Numbered from the stretch's first letter, positions 43,424 through 53,753 are shown. The stretch is DNA of 64,000 nucleotides from Verrucomicrobiota bacterium (GCA_023457715.1 JAEWKR010000082.1:1-64000), one strand, 5' to 3'. Program-made: numbers and translations. The notes: a model not told the origin generated them from the sequence alone.

Positions 43424-46400
43424 ATGAAATCCCCTCGTGATTTGCCCCGCCTGCTCCGCACCTGGAAACGTATCGCCTGCGCGCTCCTTCTCGGCGCACC
43501 TCTCGCCTCCCCCGCCGCCGTCGCCGTCGATGCCTACGGCTGGACGGTCGTCACCCCCAGCGCCGACTCCCGGCTGGTTTACGTCAGCAGCTCCACCGGC
43601 AGCGATGCCAGCGACGGCCTCACTCCTGCCTCGCCCAAAGCCACGCTGGAAGCGGCCAACGCCCTGATCCGGGACGGCTACCCTGATCACCTGCTGCTGC
43701 TCCGCGGCGACACCTTTGTCGCGAACAGCGCCACGCTGTACCGCTGGAAGAATGGCCGGAGCGCCGACGAACCGGTCCTGCTGGGCGCCTACGGCGGCGC
43801 CTCCGCGCGGCCCGTCATCAAGCTCACCGACCGGCTGATCGACCACAACGGCCAGACGCGCAATTTCCAGGCCTACATCGGCGTCGACTTCTACAAGTCG
43901 AACAGCGACCCGGCCTCCGCCGACTTCACGAACGTCAGCGCCACCGAGGGCCTGCGCTTCGTCGGCGGCGGCGCCAACCTGCTGATCGAGGACTGCCGTC
44001 TCCGTTTCGTGGGCGCGGTATTCCAGAGTTACGACACCGGCCGTTACACGGACATCCGCTTCCGCCGGAACATTGTCGTCGACACCTGGGTGCACAACTC
44101 GGCCAACGACGGCGGGCGGCGGATCCAGGGGCTCTTCCTCAGCGAGGTCGACGGCTACACGATCGAGGAGAACTTTTTCGATCACAACGGCTGGAGCGAG
44201 GTCATACCGGGCGCCGGCGCGAACATGTACAATCACAACGTCTACGTGCAGTACGACAACGAGGCGGGCGGCATCATGCGCGGCAACCTCTTCGCCCGCG
44301 GCGCGGCCCACGGCCTCCAGGCCCGTTCCGGCGGCGTCGTGGATCGCAATCTCTTCGTCCTCAACGCCGTCTCCCTGAATGTCGGCGGCGTCGCGGCGCC
44401 CACCCACCCCGAGGTGCTCTCGTTCCCGAATCGCGCCCACGACAACGTGATCCTGAACGGTCGCACGATGCACCCGACCGACTTCGATTTTCCGCGCACC
44501 GCGGCCCTCTGGGGGATCTGGGTGCCGGAATTCATTCCGGGGGTGAGCGTCGACGGCAATATCGTGGCCAACCGCGTCGGCGATGGCGCCAACAGCGCCT
44601 ACGTCGGCGTGGAGAACATGAACTTCGGCGAGAACCTTTCCTACCAGTGGGACCCGTCCTTCGACACGTCCGACCCGGGCTGGCCGCACCCTGACGCCGA
44701 TCTGGGCGACTATTATGCGGCCATCGGCGGAACTGACTCGACCCTCGCCTACCTCGCCTGGCAGCGCGAACGGCCCGCGGGTCAGCTGCCGTGGAACATG
44801 ACCGCGTATTCCGCCATCAACTACATCCGCGAGGGCTTCAACCAGCCGAAGGTGCAGGGCTACTACGGCTATGCCGGCAACCCCGCGCCGATCGTGACCG
44901 TTTCAGCCACCGATGCGGATGCCGGCGAGCCGTCCAATCACGGCAGCTTCACGCTCACCGCGTCTCCCGCCCCGGCGACACCCGTCACCGTGACGGTGGC
45001 GGTTTCGGGAACCGCCACCAACGGTCAGGACTATGCGACGATCGGCCAGACGGTGACGATCGGCACCAGCGGCACCGCCACGGTTCCGGTCCTCGTGACC
45101 AACGATTCCACGCCGGAACTCCCCGAGACCGTGGTGCTCACCCTTTCCGAGGGCGGAGAGTACGTCGTCGGCGCGCAGGCTTCCGCCGTCGTGACCCTGA
45201 CGGATGAGGATTCGGTCGGGATGCCCGTCCTGAAAATCACGGCGTCCGATGCGATCGCCGGCGAGCCCGCCGACTCCGGCCTGTTCACCCTGACCGCCAC
45301 GCCGGCACCGTCCCATCCGATCCAGATCGACCTTGCCGTCAGCGGCACCGCCACCAGCGGCCAGGATTACGCCAAGCTGCCCAAGAAGGTGAAGATCGGG
45401 CCGGGCGGCACGGCGACCATCGACCTGACGGTCAAGGAGGACACCCTGATCGAGGAGGACGAAACGGTCATCGTCACGGTGGAAGGCGGGAAGAAATACC
45501 TCGTGGATCCGTCCGCCGCATCCGCGACGGTCACGATCATCGACGATACGCCCGAAATCACGGTCATCGCGCCCGACGCGGCCGCGGGCGAGCCGGCAAA
45601 CGGGGGCTCCTTCGCCGTCGTCGCCGAGCCCGCTCCCGCCTCGCCCATCACGGTGAACCTGACGATCGGCGGCACCGCCACGAATGGCACCGATTACGCC
45701 GCGCTGCCCACGAGCGTAACCATCGGCACGAGCGGTTGGGCGCCGCTCAATGTGGCCGTCAGCGACGACGCGGAGATCGAAGGGACGGAGACCGTCGCGG
45801 TGACGGTGGCACCCGGGACCACGTACACCCTGGGCGAGCCGGCGACGGCCGAGGTTTCGATTGCGGACGACGACGGTGCGTTGCCCGCCCCGTGGGTCAG
45901 CCACGACATCGGAGCCGTCGCGATTCCGGGCGAGGCCATTCACCAGAGCGGCACGTTCACGGTGAGCGGCTCCGGTGCCGACATCTGGGGAGGCAACGAT
46001 CAGTTGCACTTCGTGCATCAGCCGGCCTCGGGGGACTGCGCCATCACCGCCCGCGTCGCCAGCATCGAGAACACGAGCACCGATGCAAAAGCCGGGGTCA
46101 TGATCCGTTCCTCGCTGGCCTCCAATGCCCAGCACCTGTTGATGGAGATCATTCCCAACAATGCCGCGGAGACGATCTTCCGCTCCACCACCCCGGGCAA
46201 CAGCGACTACATCTCCGGCGGATCCGCCACCGCGCCGCTGTGGGTGCGTGTCGTGCGCTCCGGCAACAGCTTCAGTGCCTACCGCTCGGCGGATGGCGCC
46301 AACTGGACGCTGGTCGGTACCCGCACCATTGCGATGCCGGCCGATGTCCAGATCGGGCTTGCCGTCTGCAGCAACGACAACACGGAACTCTGCACCGCGG

Positions 46401-46429
46401 TCTTCGACAACGTCAGTGTGACGCCCTGA
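43424..46429 (+). CDS. Exported beta-helix / Calx-beta surface protein
   Basis: 1001 residues from the ATG at 43424 with a signal peptide (IACALLLGAPLASPAAVA). Residues about 35-480 form a right-handed parallel beta-helix of the pectate-lyase/DUF1565 kind (VYVSSSTGSDASDGLTPASP; DCRLRFVGAVFQSYDTG; DNVILNGRTMHPTD). Three Calx-beta repeats of ~105 residues follow (NGQDYATIGQTVTI; SGQDYAKLPKKVKI; NGTDYAALPTSVTI). A C-terminal ~170-residue DUF1349/concanavalin-like domain ends it (KAGVMIRSSLASNAQHLLM). It is a cell-surface polysaccharide-binding or degrading candidate. An intrinsic terminator follows at 46536. Confidence 0.85.
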   Translation: MKSPRDLPRLLRTWKRIACALLLGAPLASPAAVAVDAYGWTVVTPSADSRLVYVSSSTGSDASDGLTPASPKATLEAANALIRDGYPDHLLLLRGDTFVANSATLYRWKNGRSADEPVLLGAYGGASARPVIKLTDRLIDHNGQTRNFQAYIGVDFYKSNSDPASADFTNVSATEGLRFVGGGANLLIEDCRLRFVGAVFQSYDTGRYTDIRFRRNIVVDTWVHNSANDGGRRIQGLFLSEVDGYTIEENFFDHNGWSEVIPGAGANMYNHNVYVQYDNEAGGIMRGNLFARGAAHGLQARSGGVVDRNLFVLNAVSLNVGGVAAPTHPEVLSFPNRAHDNVILNGRTMHPTDFDFPRTAALWGIWVPEFIPGVSVDGNIVANRVGDGANSAYVGVENMNFGENLSYQWDPSFDTSDPGWPHPDADLGDYYAAIGGTDSTLAYLAWQRERPAGQLPWNMTAYSAINYIREGFNQPKVQGYYGYAGNPAPIVTVSATDADAGEPSNHGSFTLTASPAPATPVTVTVAVSGTATNGQDYATIGQTVTIGTSGTATVPVLVTNDSTPELPETVVLTLSEGGEYVVGAQASAVVTLTDEDSVGMPVLKITASDAIAGEPADSGLFTLTATPAPSHPIQIDLAVSGTATSGQDYAKLPKKVKIGPGGTATIDLTVKEDTLIEEDETVIVTVEGGKKYLVDPSAASATVTIIDDTPEITVIAPDAAAGEPANGGSFAVVAEPAPASPITVNLTIGGTATNGTDYAALPTSVTIGTSGWAPLNVAVSDDAEIEGTETVAVTVAPGTTYTLGEPATAEVSIADDDGALPAPWVSHDIGAVAIPGEAIHQSGTFTVSGSGADIWGGNDQLHFVHQPASGDCAITARVASIENTSTDAKAGVMIRSSLASNAQHLLMEIIPNNAAETIFRSTTPGNSDYISGGSATAPLWVRVVRSGNSFSAYRSADGANWTLVGTRTIAMPADVQIGLAVCSNDNTELCTAVFDNVSVTP

Positions 46430-46440
46430 CAACCGCCCTG

Positions 46441-46526
46441 GAAACGAAACCAGAACCAGAAACCAGAAGCTCGAAACGAAACTAGAAACCAGAAACTAGA
46501 AACGAGAAACCAGAAACCAGAAACAA
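46441..46526. repeat. Heptamer tandem array (gaaacca)
   Basis: About 12 imperfect units of gaaacca with variants gaaacta, gaaacga and gaaccag. It is on one strand only, between the Calx-beta stop and the terminator. Confidence 0.9.
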
Positions 46527-46535
46527 CCAGCTCCC

Positions 46536-46567
46536 GCGCCCGGCCTGAACGCCGGGCGCTTTTTTTT
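46536..46567 (+). terminator. Intrinsic terminator after the Calx-beta gene
   Basis: GCGCCCGGC (46536-46544), 6-base loop, GCCGGGCGC (46551-46559), then eight T. A perfect 9-bp stem with U-tract; the best rho-independent terminator in the window. Confidence 0.95.
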
Positions 46568-46616
46568 CGCAGCTTTGCTCGAGAGAGCGAGGCCTCCCAG
46601 CCCTTGGATTCGCTCC

Positions 46617-47963
46617 CTACACGAGCCGGTTTTCCTGCACCACGGTGCGATACCAGTGCGCGCTCAGCTTCGGGATCCGCCGCTGGGTCGGATAATCGGT
46701 GTAGAAGAGTCCGAAGCGCTTCGCGTAGCCGTCGTGCCACTCGAAGTTATCCATCAGGGTCCACGCAAAGTAGCCTTTGACCGGCACGCCATCCTGGATC
46801 GCACGGTGCAGCTCCCGCAGATAATTGCGCACATAGTCCCGCCGGTGCAGATCGAGGATCTCCCCCCGCGCGTTCACGGTGTCGTCTTCGTAGCCGGCGC
46901 CATTCTCGCTGATGAAGATCTGCTTCACGCCATAGACCTCGTGCGCCAGCCGCGGTCCCCAGTACATCGCCTGCGGCGTGTGCAGGAGCCAATCGGGGTC
47001 CGAGCGCGGGTAATGCGGCGGGAACGGGAGTTCCTCCCAGCCCGGTCGGGCCGCCGCCCGCACGAAGTGACCGCGATAGATATTCAGGGCCAGGAAGTCG
47101 GTCGGGAGCGAAATCAGCGCGAAGTCCCCCTTGGCGACCCGGGGCCGCGCCGCCCCCTCCCGCTTGAGGTAGGCCTCGGCATAGCGGCCGCGATAGATCG
47201 GATCGAGGACACGGAGGTTCCCCGCCACAAAGGCCCGGCGCGCCGCGGCGGCATCGGGCTCCGTCTCGGTCACCGGAATGGGGATCCACGCGTTGTCCGC
47301 CAGCCCCACTCGCGACCCCCGCCGGCCGTGCTCGCGCACCGCCCGCACGGCGTGCCCGTGGCACAGCAGCGCGTGGTGAAAGGTCTGGTTGATCACGGCG
47401 GGCGTCTCCTGGGCGCCCGGCGCCTTGGGACCGCCGTTGTACCCCTGCTCCGTGAAGCAGAGGATTTCGTTGAGCGTAAACCAGTGCTTCACCCGGTCGC
47501 CCAGCGTCTTCACCGCCGTGTCGGCGAACCGCGCAAACGCGTCCACCGTCACGCGGGACCGCCACCCCCCGCGGTCCTCGAGCGCCTGCGGCAGATCCCA
47601 ATGGAAGAACGTGACCCAGGGGTCGACTCCCGCCGCGAGCAGCGCATCGATGAGGCGATCGTAGTGATCGAGACCCTTCTGGTTCAGCGGGCCGTCACCG
47701 GCGGGGTAAAGGCGCGGCCAGGCCAGCGAGAGCCGGAAGTGATTCACCCCCAGCCAGCGCAGCGCGGCAATGTCCTGCGGGTACCGGTGGTACGAGTCGC
47801 AGGCGATCGCCGGCGTGTCACCGTCCGCCACGCGGCCCGGTTCGCGCGAGAAGCGATCCCAGATGGACTCACCTTTGCCGTCAGCCTGGGCGGCGCCTTC
47901 AATCTGTGGCGCCGCACTGGCGGCACCCCAGACGAAGCGACGGGGAAAGCGCAATGATTTCAT
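46617..47963 (-). CDS. GH1 beta-glucosidase
   Basis: 448 residues from the ATG at 47963, typical GH1 length. FVWGAASAAPQIEGA is the family N-terminus, acid/base Glu166 is in FTLNEILCF (usually NEP) and nucleophile Glu353 is in IFISENGAGY. The C-terminal GYFAWTLMDNFEW is the conserved aglycone-site motif. No signal peptide, so cytoplasmic. It is the last gene of the minus-strand group GH-D / GH78 / GH1 and would hydrolyse a beta-glucoside after rhamnose removal. The Ile in NEI instead of Pro is unusual but tolerated in some members. Confidence 0.9.
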   Translation of the reverse strand: MKSLRFPRRFVWGAASAAPQIEGAAQADGKGESIWDRFSREPGRVADGDTPAIACDSYHRYPQDIAALRWLGVNHFRLSLAWPRLYPAGDGPLNQKGLDHYDRLIDALLAAGVDPWVTFFHWDLPQALEDRGGWRSRVTVDAFARFADTAVKTLGDRVKHWFTLNEILCFTEQGYNGGPKAPGAQETPAVINQTFHHALLCHGHAVRAVREHGRRGSRVGLADNAWIPIPVTETEPDAAAARRAFVAGNLRVLDPIYRGRYAEAYLKREGAARPRVAKGDFALISLPTDFLALNIYRGHFVRAAARPGWEELPFPPHYPRSDPDWLLHTPQAMYWGPRLAHEVYGVKQIFISENGAGYEDDTVNARGEILDLHRRDYVRNYLRELHRAIQDGVPVKGYFAWTLMDNFEWHDGYAKRFGLFYTDYPTQRRIPKLSAHWYRTVVQENRLV

Positions 47964-47992
47964 AAACACGAGCGCGACGCCACCAGGCGCGG

Positions 47993-50785
47993 CTATCCGG
48001 CCGCGCGCGTCGCCCAACTGGGCACGAGTTCGGCCACCGTGCCTTCGCCGGCGCCGCCGCAGGCGAAGTGGTAATGGCCCGAGGCCACCGCCACGACGAT
48101 CCGGCTCCCGTCGGCGCGCACCGCCTCGATGCCGGGCCGACCCGCCAGCTCGTGGCCGCTCTCGTGGACCGCCGACCCGCTGGACACCGGCAGGTGCACC
48201 TCGGCGTGCGTGTTGGGCGGCACCTCGAGGTCGAGTTCGAACCGGCCTTCGGCGGTCCGGCGCCACGCCACCGCGATCCGGCCACGCACGCTGTCGTAGT
48301 GCCCGGTCGCAGCGTTGAGATCGGTTCGGTCGGTCACTCCGGGCCGGACCACGAACCGGCTGAAGCCCGGATGCCGACGGTCCGGCTGGATGCCGAGGAC
48401 GCCATGGATGAACCACGCGCCCACGAACAGAAAGGAACTGTGGAGGTGGGAGTCCGCGCCGGTGCCCCACGCTTCCCAGAAGGTGGTGGCACCCGCGCGC
48501 AGCATGGCGCCCCAGCTTGGCGGATCGTCCCGGCTGACCATGGCGTGGATCAGGTCGTCCCGCCCGGCCTCCATCAGCAGCTGAAACAGCATCGCTCCCC
48601 CCGTGATGCCGGCGTGGATATGCCCGCGGCGCACGACGAGGATCTCATGCTCGAGCCGCCGCCACACCGCCGGCCGGTCCGCGACCGGCGGGACGCCCGT
48701 GAGCAGCGCGATGGCCAGGTAGGCCTGGAAGCCGTTCACGTAGCTGCCATCCGAGGGATTGTAGAAGCGGCGATGCACCGCGGCGCGCGCCTCCACCGCC
48801 CGGGCGGCCCACTGGTCGCGCAGCGCGGTGTGACCGAGGACGTCCGCGATCGCACTGGCGACCTGCAGGTTGTAGATCCAGTAGCAGTTGTTGAAGAAAA
48901 GCGTCTCCCGCGTGTCGCCGTTCACATCGCTGGAGTCCGGCCACAGCCAGTCGCCGAGGAAGTCCCAGAGGCCGCCATAGCGCGACAACAGGTCGCCCTC
49001 GACCTTGGTTTCCAGGAAGCGAAGCCAGCGTTCGATCATCCCGAAGTTCGTTTCCAGGATGCGCTTGTCGCCGTAACGCACATACACTTCCCACGGCAGC
49101 TGCACGCAGTACCCGCTCCACGCCGGTCCGCCGCCGCCCCAGTACGTCGGCGCCGTGTACGGCAGGTTGCCCTCCTCGTGCCCATCCGCCCCCGCCTCGC
49201 CCGGGGCGACGCCGATGCCCCAGGTGGGCGTGCGTCCCTGGACGTCGCGCCAGTCCTCCGACCACTTGGTGTAGAACGCGCCGAGGTGAAACGCCGACAG
49301 CCCGGTCGCGGTGGTGGCGTAGGCGTCCCCGCCGTATCCCATGCGCTCGCGGTGCGGACAATCGACCACATAGCCGCCGAGGGTGAGATTTTCGAACGTC
49401 CACAGCGCCGTGCGGTGGATGTCGTTCAGGAGCGGTGATGAACAGCTGAACGCCGCGGCCGGCGTGAACGCGGGTCGCGCGAGCCACCCGCGCACATCCT
49501 CGAGCCGCGGCGGGTGCCGCAGGCCGGTGACGGTCAGCCAGCGGCCGACGCCGTAGTTGAAGCGGTGGCGAAAGACGCCCGACCCGGACGGACCGACGAT
49601 GTACGCGCTGCGCAGCCGGTGGGTGATGGGGCGGTCGGGACGCTCCGAGTGCTGCAGGTCGATGCGGTCGCCGGGATTGCCCGTCACCGCCACCTCAACC
49701 CAGCCGGCGAAGTTGCGGCCGAAGTCGAAGCGGTAGCCGTCCCCGAGGCGTTCGATCCGGATGGGCCGCAGTTCGGTCATGAGCTGGTTGGGCTCGGCGC
49801 CTTCCGCCGACACCAGCAACGCGGGGTTGAAGACCGCGGCCGCGCGCCAGGCGCTTTCGTCGAGTCCAGGCTCGCACCAGCCGGCGATCTCCAGATTGGC
49901 GTCGTACTGCTCGCCTCCGAAATCGCGAAAATCCCAGGAGCCCAGCAGCATGCTCGGGCTCGGATGCGTCTTCCACGCCGCGTCGGTCACGATGCGGGTG
50001 TGGCCGCCGTCCGGCAGGTCCACGTCGAACTCGGCGAGCACGATGGGCGCGCGCGGCTTGTCCGGCGTCGCGAATTTGGAAAAGATCGACCAGCCGGTGC
50101 CCAGCCAGAGGCCGAGGACGTTCTGGCCGGCGCGCAGCCACGGCCCGATTTCATACGCCACATAGCGCGCACGCTTCGAATTGTCCGTCACGTGCGGGGC
50201 GAGCACGTTCTCACCGACTTTCACGCCGTTGACGTAGAGCTCGTGGAAGCCCACGGACGCCACGAAGGCGGTGGCCCGCAGCGGCTCCGCCTCGAGGACG
50301 AAGGCGCGCCGGAGCCAGGCATCCGGCAGGGTGTTGGTCGCCGCGTGCGGTGGCCAGGGGTATTCGGGCGCGTCGCCGCGGCCGATCCAGCGTCCGTGCC
50401 ACCCGGAGGGCTCGAGGATACCCATCGTCCAGGTCGCCGGCGCGCTCCACTCCGACCAGACCCCGTCCTGAGCCATGACCCGCACCCGCCACCAGCAGCG
50501 CTGGCGCGAGCGGAGGCGGGTCCCGGCGTAGGCGATGTCGGAGGTCGTTCCGGCGCGCACCTCGCCGGGATCCCAGAGATCCGCGGCGGTCGGCGTCAAC
50601 CGGTCCGCCCCGGTCGCCACCACGATCTGATACGCGACCTGCTGCAGCCCGCGCGGCGCCTCCGGCGCCGCCGCCAGCGTCCAGCTCAGGCGCGGAGCGA
50701 GGGTCTCGATGCCGAGGGGATCGACGCGATATTCCGTCCGCAGCTCCGCCGCGGTGCAGGCAGCACTCTTCGGGTCAGGCGACAT
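47993..50785 (-). CDS. GH78 alpha-L-rhamnosidase
   Basis: 930 residues, the usual GH78 size. The N-terminal fibronectin-like domain begins LRTEYRVDPLGIETLAPRLS, followed by the carbohydrate-binding domain (SVGFHELYVNGVKVGENVL), then the (alpha/alpha)6 barrel with the catalytic-acid motif DCPHRERMGYGGDA and the later catalytic-base region (GATTFWEAWGTG). No signal peptide is visible, so it is probably cytoplasmic. It removes alpha-L-rhamnose from plant or bacterial glycosides. Its start overlaps the previous gene by 11 bases, so the two are coupled. Confidence 0.9.
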   Translation of the reverse strand: MSPDPKSAACTAAELRTEYRVDPLGIETLAPRLSWTLAAAPEAPRGLQQVAYQIVVATGADRLTPTAADLWDPGEVRAGTTSDIAYAGTRLRSRQRCWWRVRVMAQDGVWSEWSAPATWTMGILEPSGWHGRWIGRGDAPEYPWPPHAATNTLPDAWLRRAFVLEAEPLRATAFVASVGFHELYVNGVKVGENVLAPHVTDNSKRARYVAYEIGPWLRAGQNVLGLWLGTGWSIFSKFATPDKPRAPIVLAEFDVDLPDGGHTRIVTDAAWKTHPSPSMLLGSWDFRDFGGEQYDANLEIAGWCEPGLDESAWRAAAVFNPALLVSAEGAEPNQLMTELRPIRIERLGDGYRFDFGRNFAGWVEVAVTGNPGDRIDLQHSERPDRPITHRLRSAYIVGPSGSGVFRHRFNYGVGRWLTVTGLRHPPRLEDVRGWLARPAFTPAAAFSCSSPLLNDIHRTALWTFENLTLGGYVVDCPHRERMGYGGDAYATTATGLSAFHLGAFYTKWSEDWRDVQGRTPTWGIGVAPGEAGADGHEEGNLPYTAPTYWGGGGPAWSGYCVQLPWEVYVRYGDKRILETNFGMIERWLRFLETKVEGDLLSRYGGLWDFLGDWLWPDSSDVNGDTRETLFFNNCYWIYNLQVASAIADVLGHTALRDQWAARAVEARAAVHRRFYNPSDGSYVNGFQAYLAIALLTGVPPVADRPAVWRRLEHEILVVRRGHIHAGITGGAMLFQLLMEAGRDDLIHAMVSRDDPPSWGAMLRAGATTFWEAWGTGADSHLHSSFLFVGAWFIHGVLGIQPDRRHPGFSRFVVRPGVTDRTDLNAATGHYDSVRGRIAVAWRRTAEGRFELDLEVPPNTHAEVHLPVSSGSAVHESGHELAGRPGIEAVRADGSRIVVAVASGHYHFACGGAGEGTVAELVPSWATRAAG

Positions 50786-52463
50786 GGAACAGCTCCGCGG
50801 TGAGATCCACCGGTGCGGCTTCGCTGGTCGAGCACTCGATGGTCAGGGGGGCGGCGGAGAGGGGGCGGAGATCAATCTCGCCGACCGCCCACGACAAGCC
50901 GCTCCAGATCGCGAGGTCGTAATTGATCGCGACGCTGACCGGAGCCCCGGCCTGCGTCGCCGTCAGGCGGAGCAGGCGGCCGAGCGTGGTGCCGTGAGGG
51001 GGCGGACCGCCGGCCGAACGCACGGCGAGGCCGAGGCGGGACTGGCGGAAGACCACGCGCAAACGGCCGTCGCGCGGCAGATCCTTGAGTTCCGTCCGCA
51101 GCCCGGTGCCTCCGGTGGAAACAAAGCTGGCCGTGATCGCAGCGACCTGAGCGGGAATCGTGACGTCGGGCTCCAGACCCAGTTCCCAGGCGTCGGTGGC
51201 AAAGGCCCCGCTCGCCACCACCGCCAGCTGCTCCGGCCCCAACGACAGCGCCGCTCCCTCGAGGCGGGGCTTGAAGCCGCGATCCGAGAACAGCACGCGA
51301 TCGGCGGCGGCCGGCAGCGTTACGGTGCGGTGGGTGGAGGAGGGGTTGACCACCGTGAACACGTTGCCCGTCGGATGGAGCGCGCGGAAGCCGTAAGGCT
51401 CGGCCTCGCCCGGGATTCCGCCAAAGGTGCTGATCGCGCCGTGCGCCTGCAGTTCGAAAAAGAGTTTCTGCGCGCGCGCGAACCACCGGCCATCCTCGTC
51501 CGACAGCAGGTCGAGGTTGCCGTAGTACGTATTCGCCCAGCCACCGCGTGCCAGCGAGAGCACCAGCATGCCGCGCCACGCCTGCTGGCGCCGCCCGTAG
51601 CACGTGCCGGTGGTGCCGATCATGAAGCCCGCGTTGTCGATGCGCGGGAGGGGGTAGCCATTCGCCTGGAAGAAGCGGACCATGTGGTCGGAATAGATGT
51701 CCTTCGACCGCCAGAAATTGGCGCAGGGCACGTCCGCCGGCCGCGGGTCGCCGCAATACACGGCGTCGAAGACCTCCAGCCACCGGGTGTCGATCGCCCG
51801 GCGAATGGGCTGGCTGGTGCCGGACAGAATCGTCCCGTCTTCGGCGAGGCCATTGTAACCGATGAGGCGCACATCGGGATTCTGCTCCCGAAACAGTGCG
51901 AGCGCCATGCGCAAGGCCTCGGCATTGCGGCGTTTGATTTCGCTCGGCAGGCACACCTGCTGGATGGACAGGGGGGCGGCGTCCAGGTCGGTGAAGTCGA
52001 ACTTGAACAGCCGGATCCCGCGATCGACCCAATGCTGCAGCGCCGCCATGAAATCGGGGAGGAAGCCGCCGTGAAACAGGCAGGCGCTCTCCGCGGTGGG
52101 CGAAAGCGAATCCTGCCAGGCCGGAGCCGGATTCAGATGCCGGAAGATCGGCGTCGCGAGCGCGTTGCTGCCCACCCAAAGCCCCGGCAGGACTCCGTTC
52201 TCGTGGCAGCGCCGAATCCAGCGGTCGGGCCCGGACTCGCTCCAATAACGCCGGTCCCAGGTGCGGTAGGCGCCGTCCGGATCGAACCAGAACGCATCCA
52301 TCAGATAATAGTCCATCCGCACCCCCGCGCGCTTCAGCCGCAGGAGATGATCCAGCTGCTCCAGCGCCAGCTGCTCGGTCAGCGGCACCGCATCGGAGAG
52401 CAGATCATACGAGGCCCAATTGATGTAGATGGAAACGGGTTCCGTGAATCCAGGGGAAGACAT
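50775..52463 (-). CDS. TIM-barrel glycosidase, clan D-like (alpha-galactosidase superfamily)
   Basis: 562 residues from the ATG at 52463. DYYLMDAFWFDPDG and LFKFDFTDLDAAP fit the clan-D barrel of GH27/GH36/GH31-like enzymes, in which the aspartate of KFDF is the nucleophile. IGYNGLAEDGTI and FYQ-type C-terminal beta-sandwich residues (VVNPSSTHRTVTLPA) follow. It lacks a signal peptide. The exact family is not recognised by eye and specificity is unknown. It starts the coupled set with GH78 and GH1, downstream of and in the same direction as LacI. Confidence 0.65.
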   Translation of the reverse strand: MSSPGFTEPVSIYINWASYDLLSDAVPLTEQLALEQLDHLLRLKRAGVRMDYYLMDAFWFDPDGAYRTWDRRYWSESGPDRWIRRCHENGVLPGLWVGSNALATPIFRHLNPAPAWQDSLSPTAESACLFHGGFLPDFMAALQHWVDRGIRLFKFDFTDLDAAPLSIQQVCLPSEIKRRNAEALRMALALFREQNPDVRLIGYNGLAEDGTILSGTSQPIRRAIDTRWLEVFDAVYCGDPRPADVPCANFWRSKDIYSDHMVRFFQANGYPLPRIDNAGFMIGTTGTCYGRRQQAWRGMLVLSLARGGWANTYYGNLDLLSDEDGRWFARAQKLFFELQAHGAISTFGGIPGEAEPYGFRALHPTGNVFTVVNPSSTHRTVTLPAAADRVLFSDRGFKPRLEGAALSLGPEQLAVVASGAFATDAWELGLEPDVTIPAQVAAITASFVSTGGTGLRTELKDLPRDGRLRVVFRQSRLGLAVRSAGGPPPHGTTLGRLLRLTATQAGAPVSVAINYDLAIWSGLSWAVGEIDLRPLSAAPLTIECSTSEAAPVDLTAELFHVA

Positions 52464-52607
52464 GTGAAAAACGCTCGCGCCAGGGGCACACCCGCAGGTC
52501 AGCGCGACCCCGATGTCGCGACCGGCCCGCCGCGGAGGCAATGGACAGCGTGGTCACTCCGATGAGCGTGCTGCCGCTACCGAAACGGCCGGTGTCGCCC
52601 GCCCGTC

Positions 52608-53675
52608 CTACCCCATGCCCGCGCCTTGTCCGGGGGTGCGATGCGGCAACGTCAGCCCTTCCACCCAGTTCGGCTCGAGCAGCAGACAGTGCTGCACCGA
52701 CGGCACGCCGAACTGGTTCTCGTGCATCTGGCTGATGAGGAAATCCACCGCCGAACGCGCCACCTGCGGATGCTGCACGCTCAACCCCGTATGCCGTTCG
52801 CCCGGCCAGACGTTGAGGCACGCAAAGGCGATGTCCTCGGGCACGCGATAACCCGCCTCCACGAGCCAGTCATGCACCCGATTGATGAATCCGATGACGA
52901 CATCGGGCCGGTGCTCCTCGACCCAGCGCAGGAAAGCCTCCTGATCAAGCGGATCGCTCTGCAGCACCGGGATATGACGGGCCGCCGGGACCAGTTCCGC
53001 CTGCTCCACCATGCACGCGCCGAGCCGGCTGTAGTCGTCCACCGCCACCGGCGAGTGGCGGAACATCGCGGCGCCCACCCGGTTATAGCCCCGCGCCACC
53101 ACCTGCCGCCAGACACAGCGCGTGCCTTCGAAGATGTCCGGTGCCACCACGTGAAACGGGGCGCGCGCCCAGCCGAACGAGCAGCACACCACGGTGAAGC
53201 GATTCCACTCCGGGCCGTGCAGCCGTTCCTCCGTGCCCCGGGGCATGTACGGCAGGATCAGCCCCTGGATGCCGCGGGCGTAGAGCACATTGCTCGCGCG
53301 CTCCGAGCTGCGGTACTCCGCCAGGTCGAACTCGGTGAGGTGATACCCGCGCTGCCGCGCGCGCTCCGTGGCCGCCGCCAGCTGGCTGCGCTGCTGGTCG
53401 TACGCCTCCGCGTTGCTCTTATCCACGATGTAGGCGAGCGCGGCGCCGGCTTCCGAATCGTTGCGGGCCCAACGATGACGGGCGAGCATCGCCAGCGCCG
53501 GATCGGGCCGGTAGCCCATGTCTTCCGCGAGCGCACAGATCTGCCGCCGCGTCTCCTCTGGGATCCGCGGGTTGCCCCGCAGCGCCAGCGACACCGTCGA
53601 TTTGTCGCAGCCGAACCGGGCCGCGATGTCTTTATGGGTGACCCTAACGGATTCGGCCATAGGAACGCCTGACAT
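52608..53675 (-). CDS. LacI-family transcriptional regulator
   Basis: 355 residues; an alternative start at 53660 removes five residues. The HTH is clear (THKDIAARFGCDKSTVSLAL with RGNPRIPEE), then MGYRPDPALAMLARHRW, as in many Opitutaceae regulators, and a C-terminal effector domain. It lies between the GH-D/GH78/GH1 genes and the divergent TonB receptor. A TCATC-NN-GATGA palindrome 47 bases upstream is also found at 62481 and 62622, so a regulon with the Gfo/MFS operon and the ceramidase-like gene is probable (inference). Confidence 0.9.
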   Translation of the reverse strand: MSGVPMAESVRVTHKDIAARFGCDKSTVSLALRGNPRIPEETRRQICALAEDMGYRPDPALAMLARHRWARNDSEAGAALAYIVDKSNAEAYDQQRSQLAAATERARQRGYHLTEFDLAEYRSSERASNVLYARGIQGLILPYMPRGTEERLHGPEWNRFTVVCCSFGWARAPFHVVAPDIFEGTRCVWRQVVARGYNRVGAAMFRHSPVAVDDYSRLGACMVEQAELVPAARHIPVLQSDPLDQEAFLRWVEEHRPDVVIGFINRVHDWLVEAGYRVPEDIAFACLNVWPGERHTGLSVQHPQVARSAVDFLISQMHENQFGVPSVQHCLLLEPNWVEGLTLPHRTPGQGAGMG

Positions 53676-53721
53676 TGTGCACGCGAACGCACCGTGGCAA
53701 ACCCCGCAAGGCCCGGGTCAG

Positions 53722-53733
53722 TCATCGGGATGA
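53722..53733. promoter_or_regulatory. Palindrome TCATC-NN-GATGA (site 1)
   Basis: TCATCGGGATGA between the divergent LacI and TonB receptor genes. Exact same sequence at 62622-62633 and the same arms (centre CA) at 62481-62492. A GC hairpin (CCCCGC-TAC-GCGGGG) follows at 53739-53753. Confidence 0.55.
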
Positions 53734-53753
53734 CCAGGCCCCGCTACGCGGGG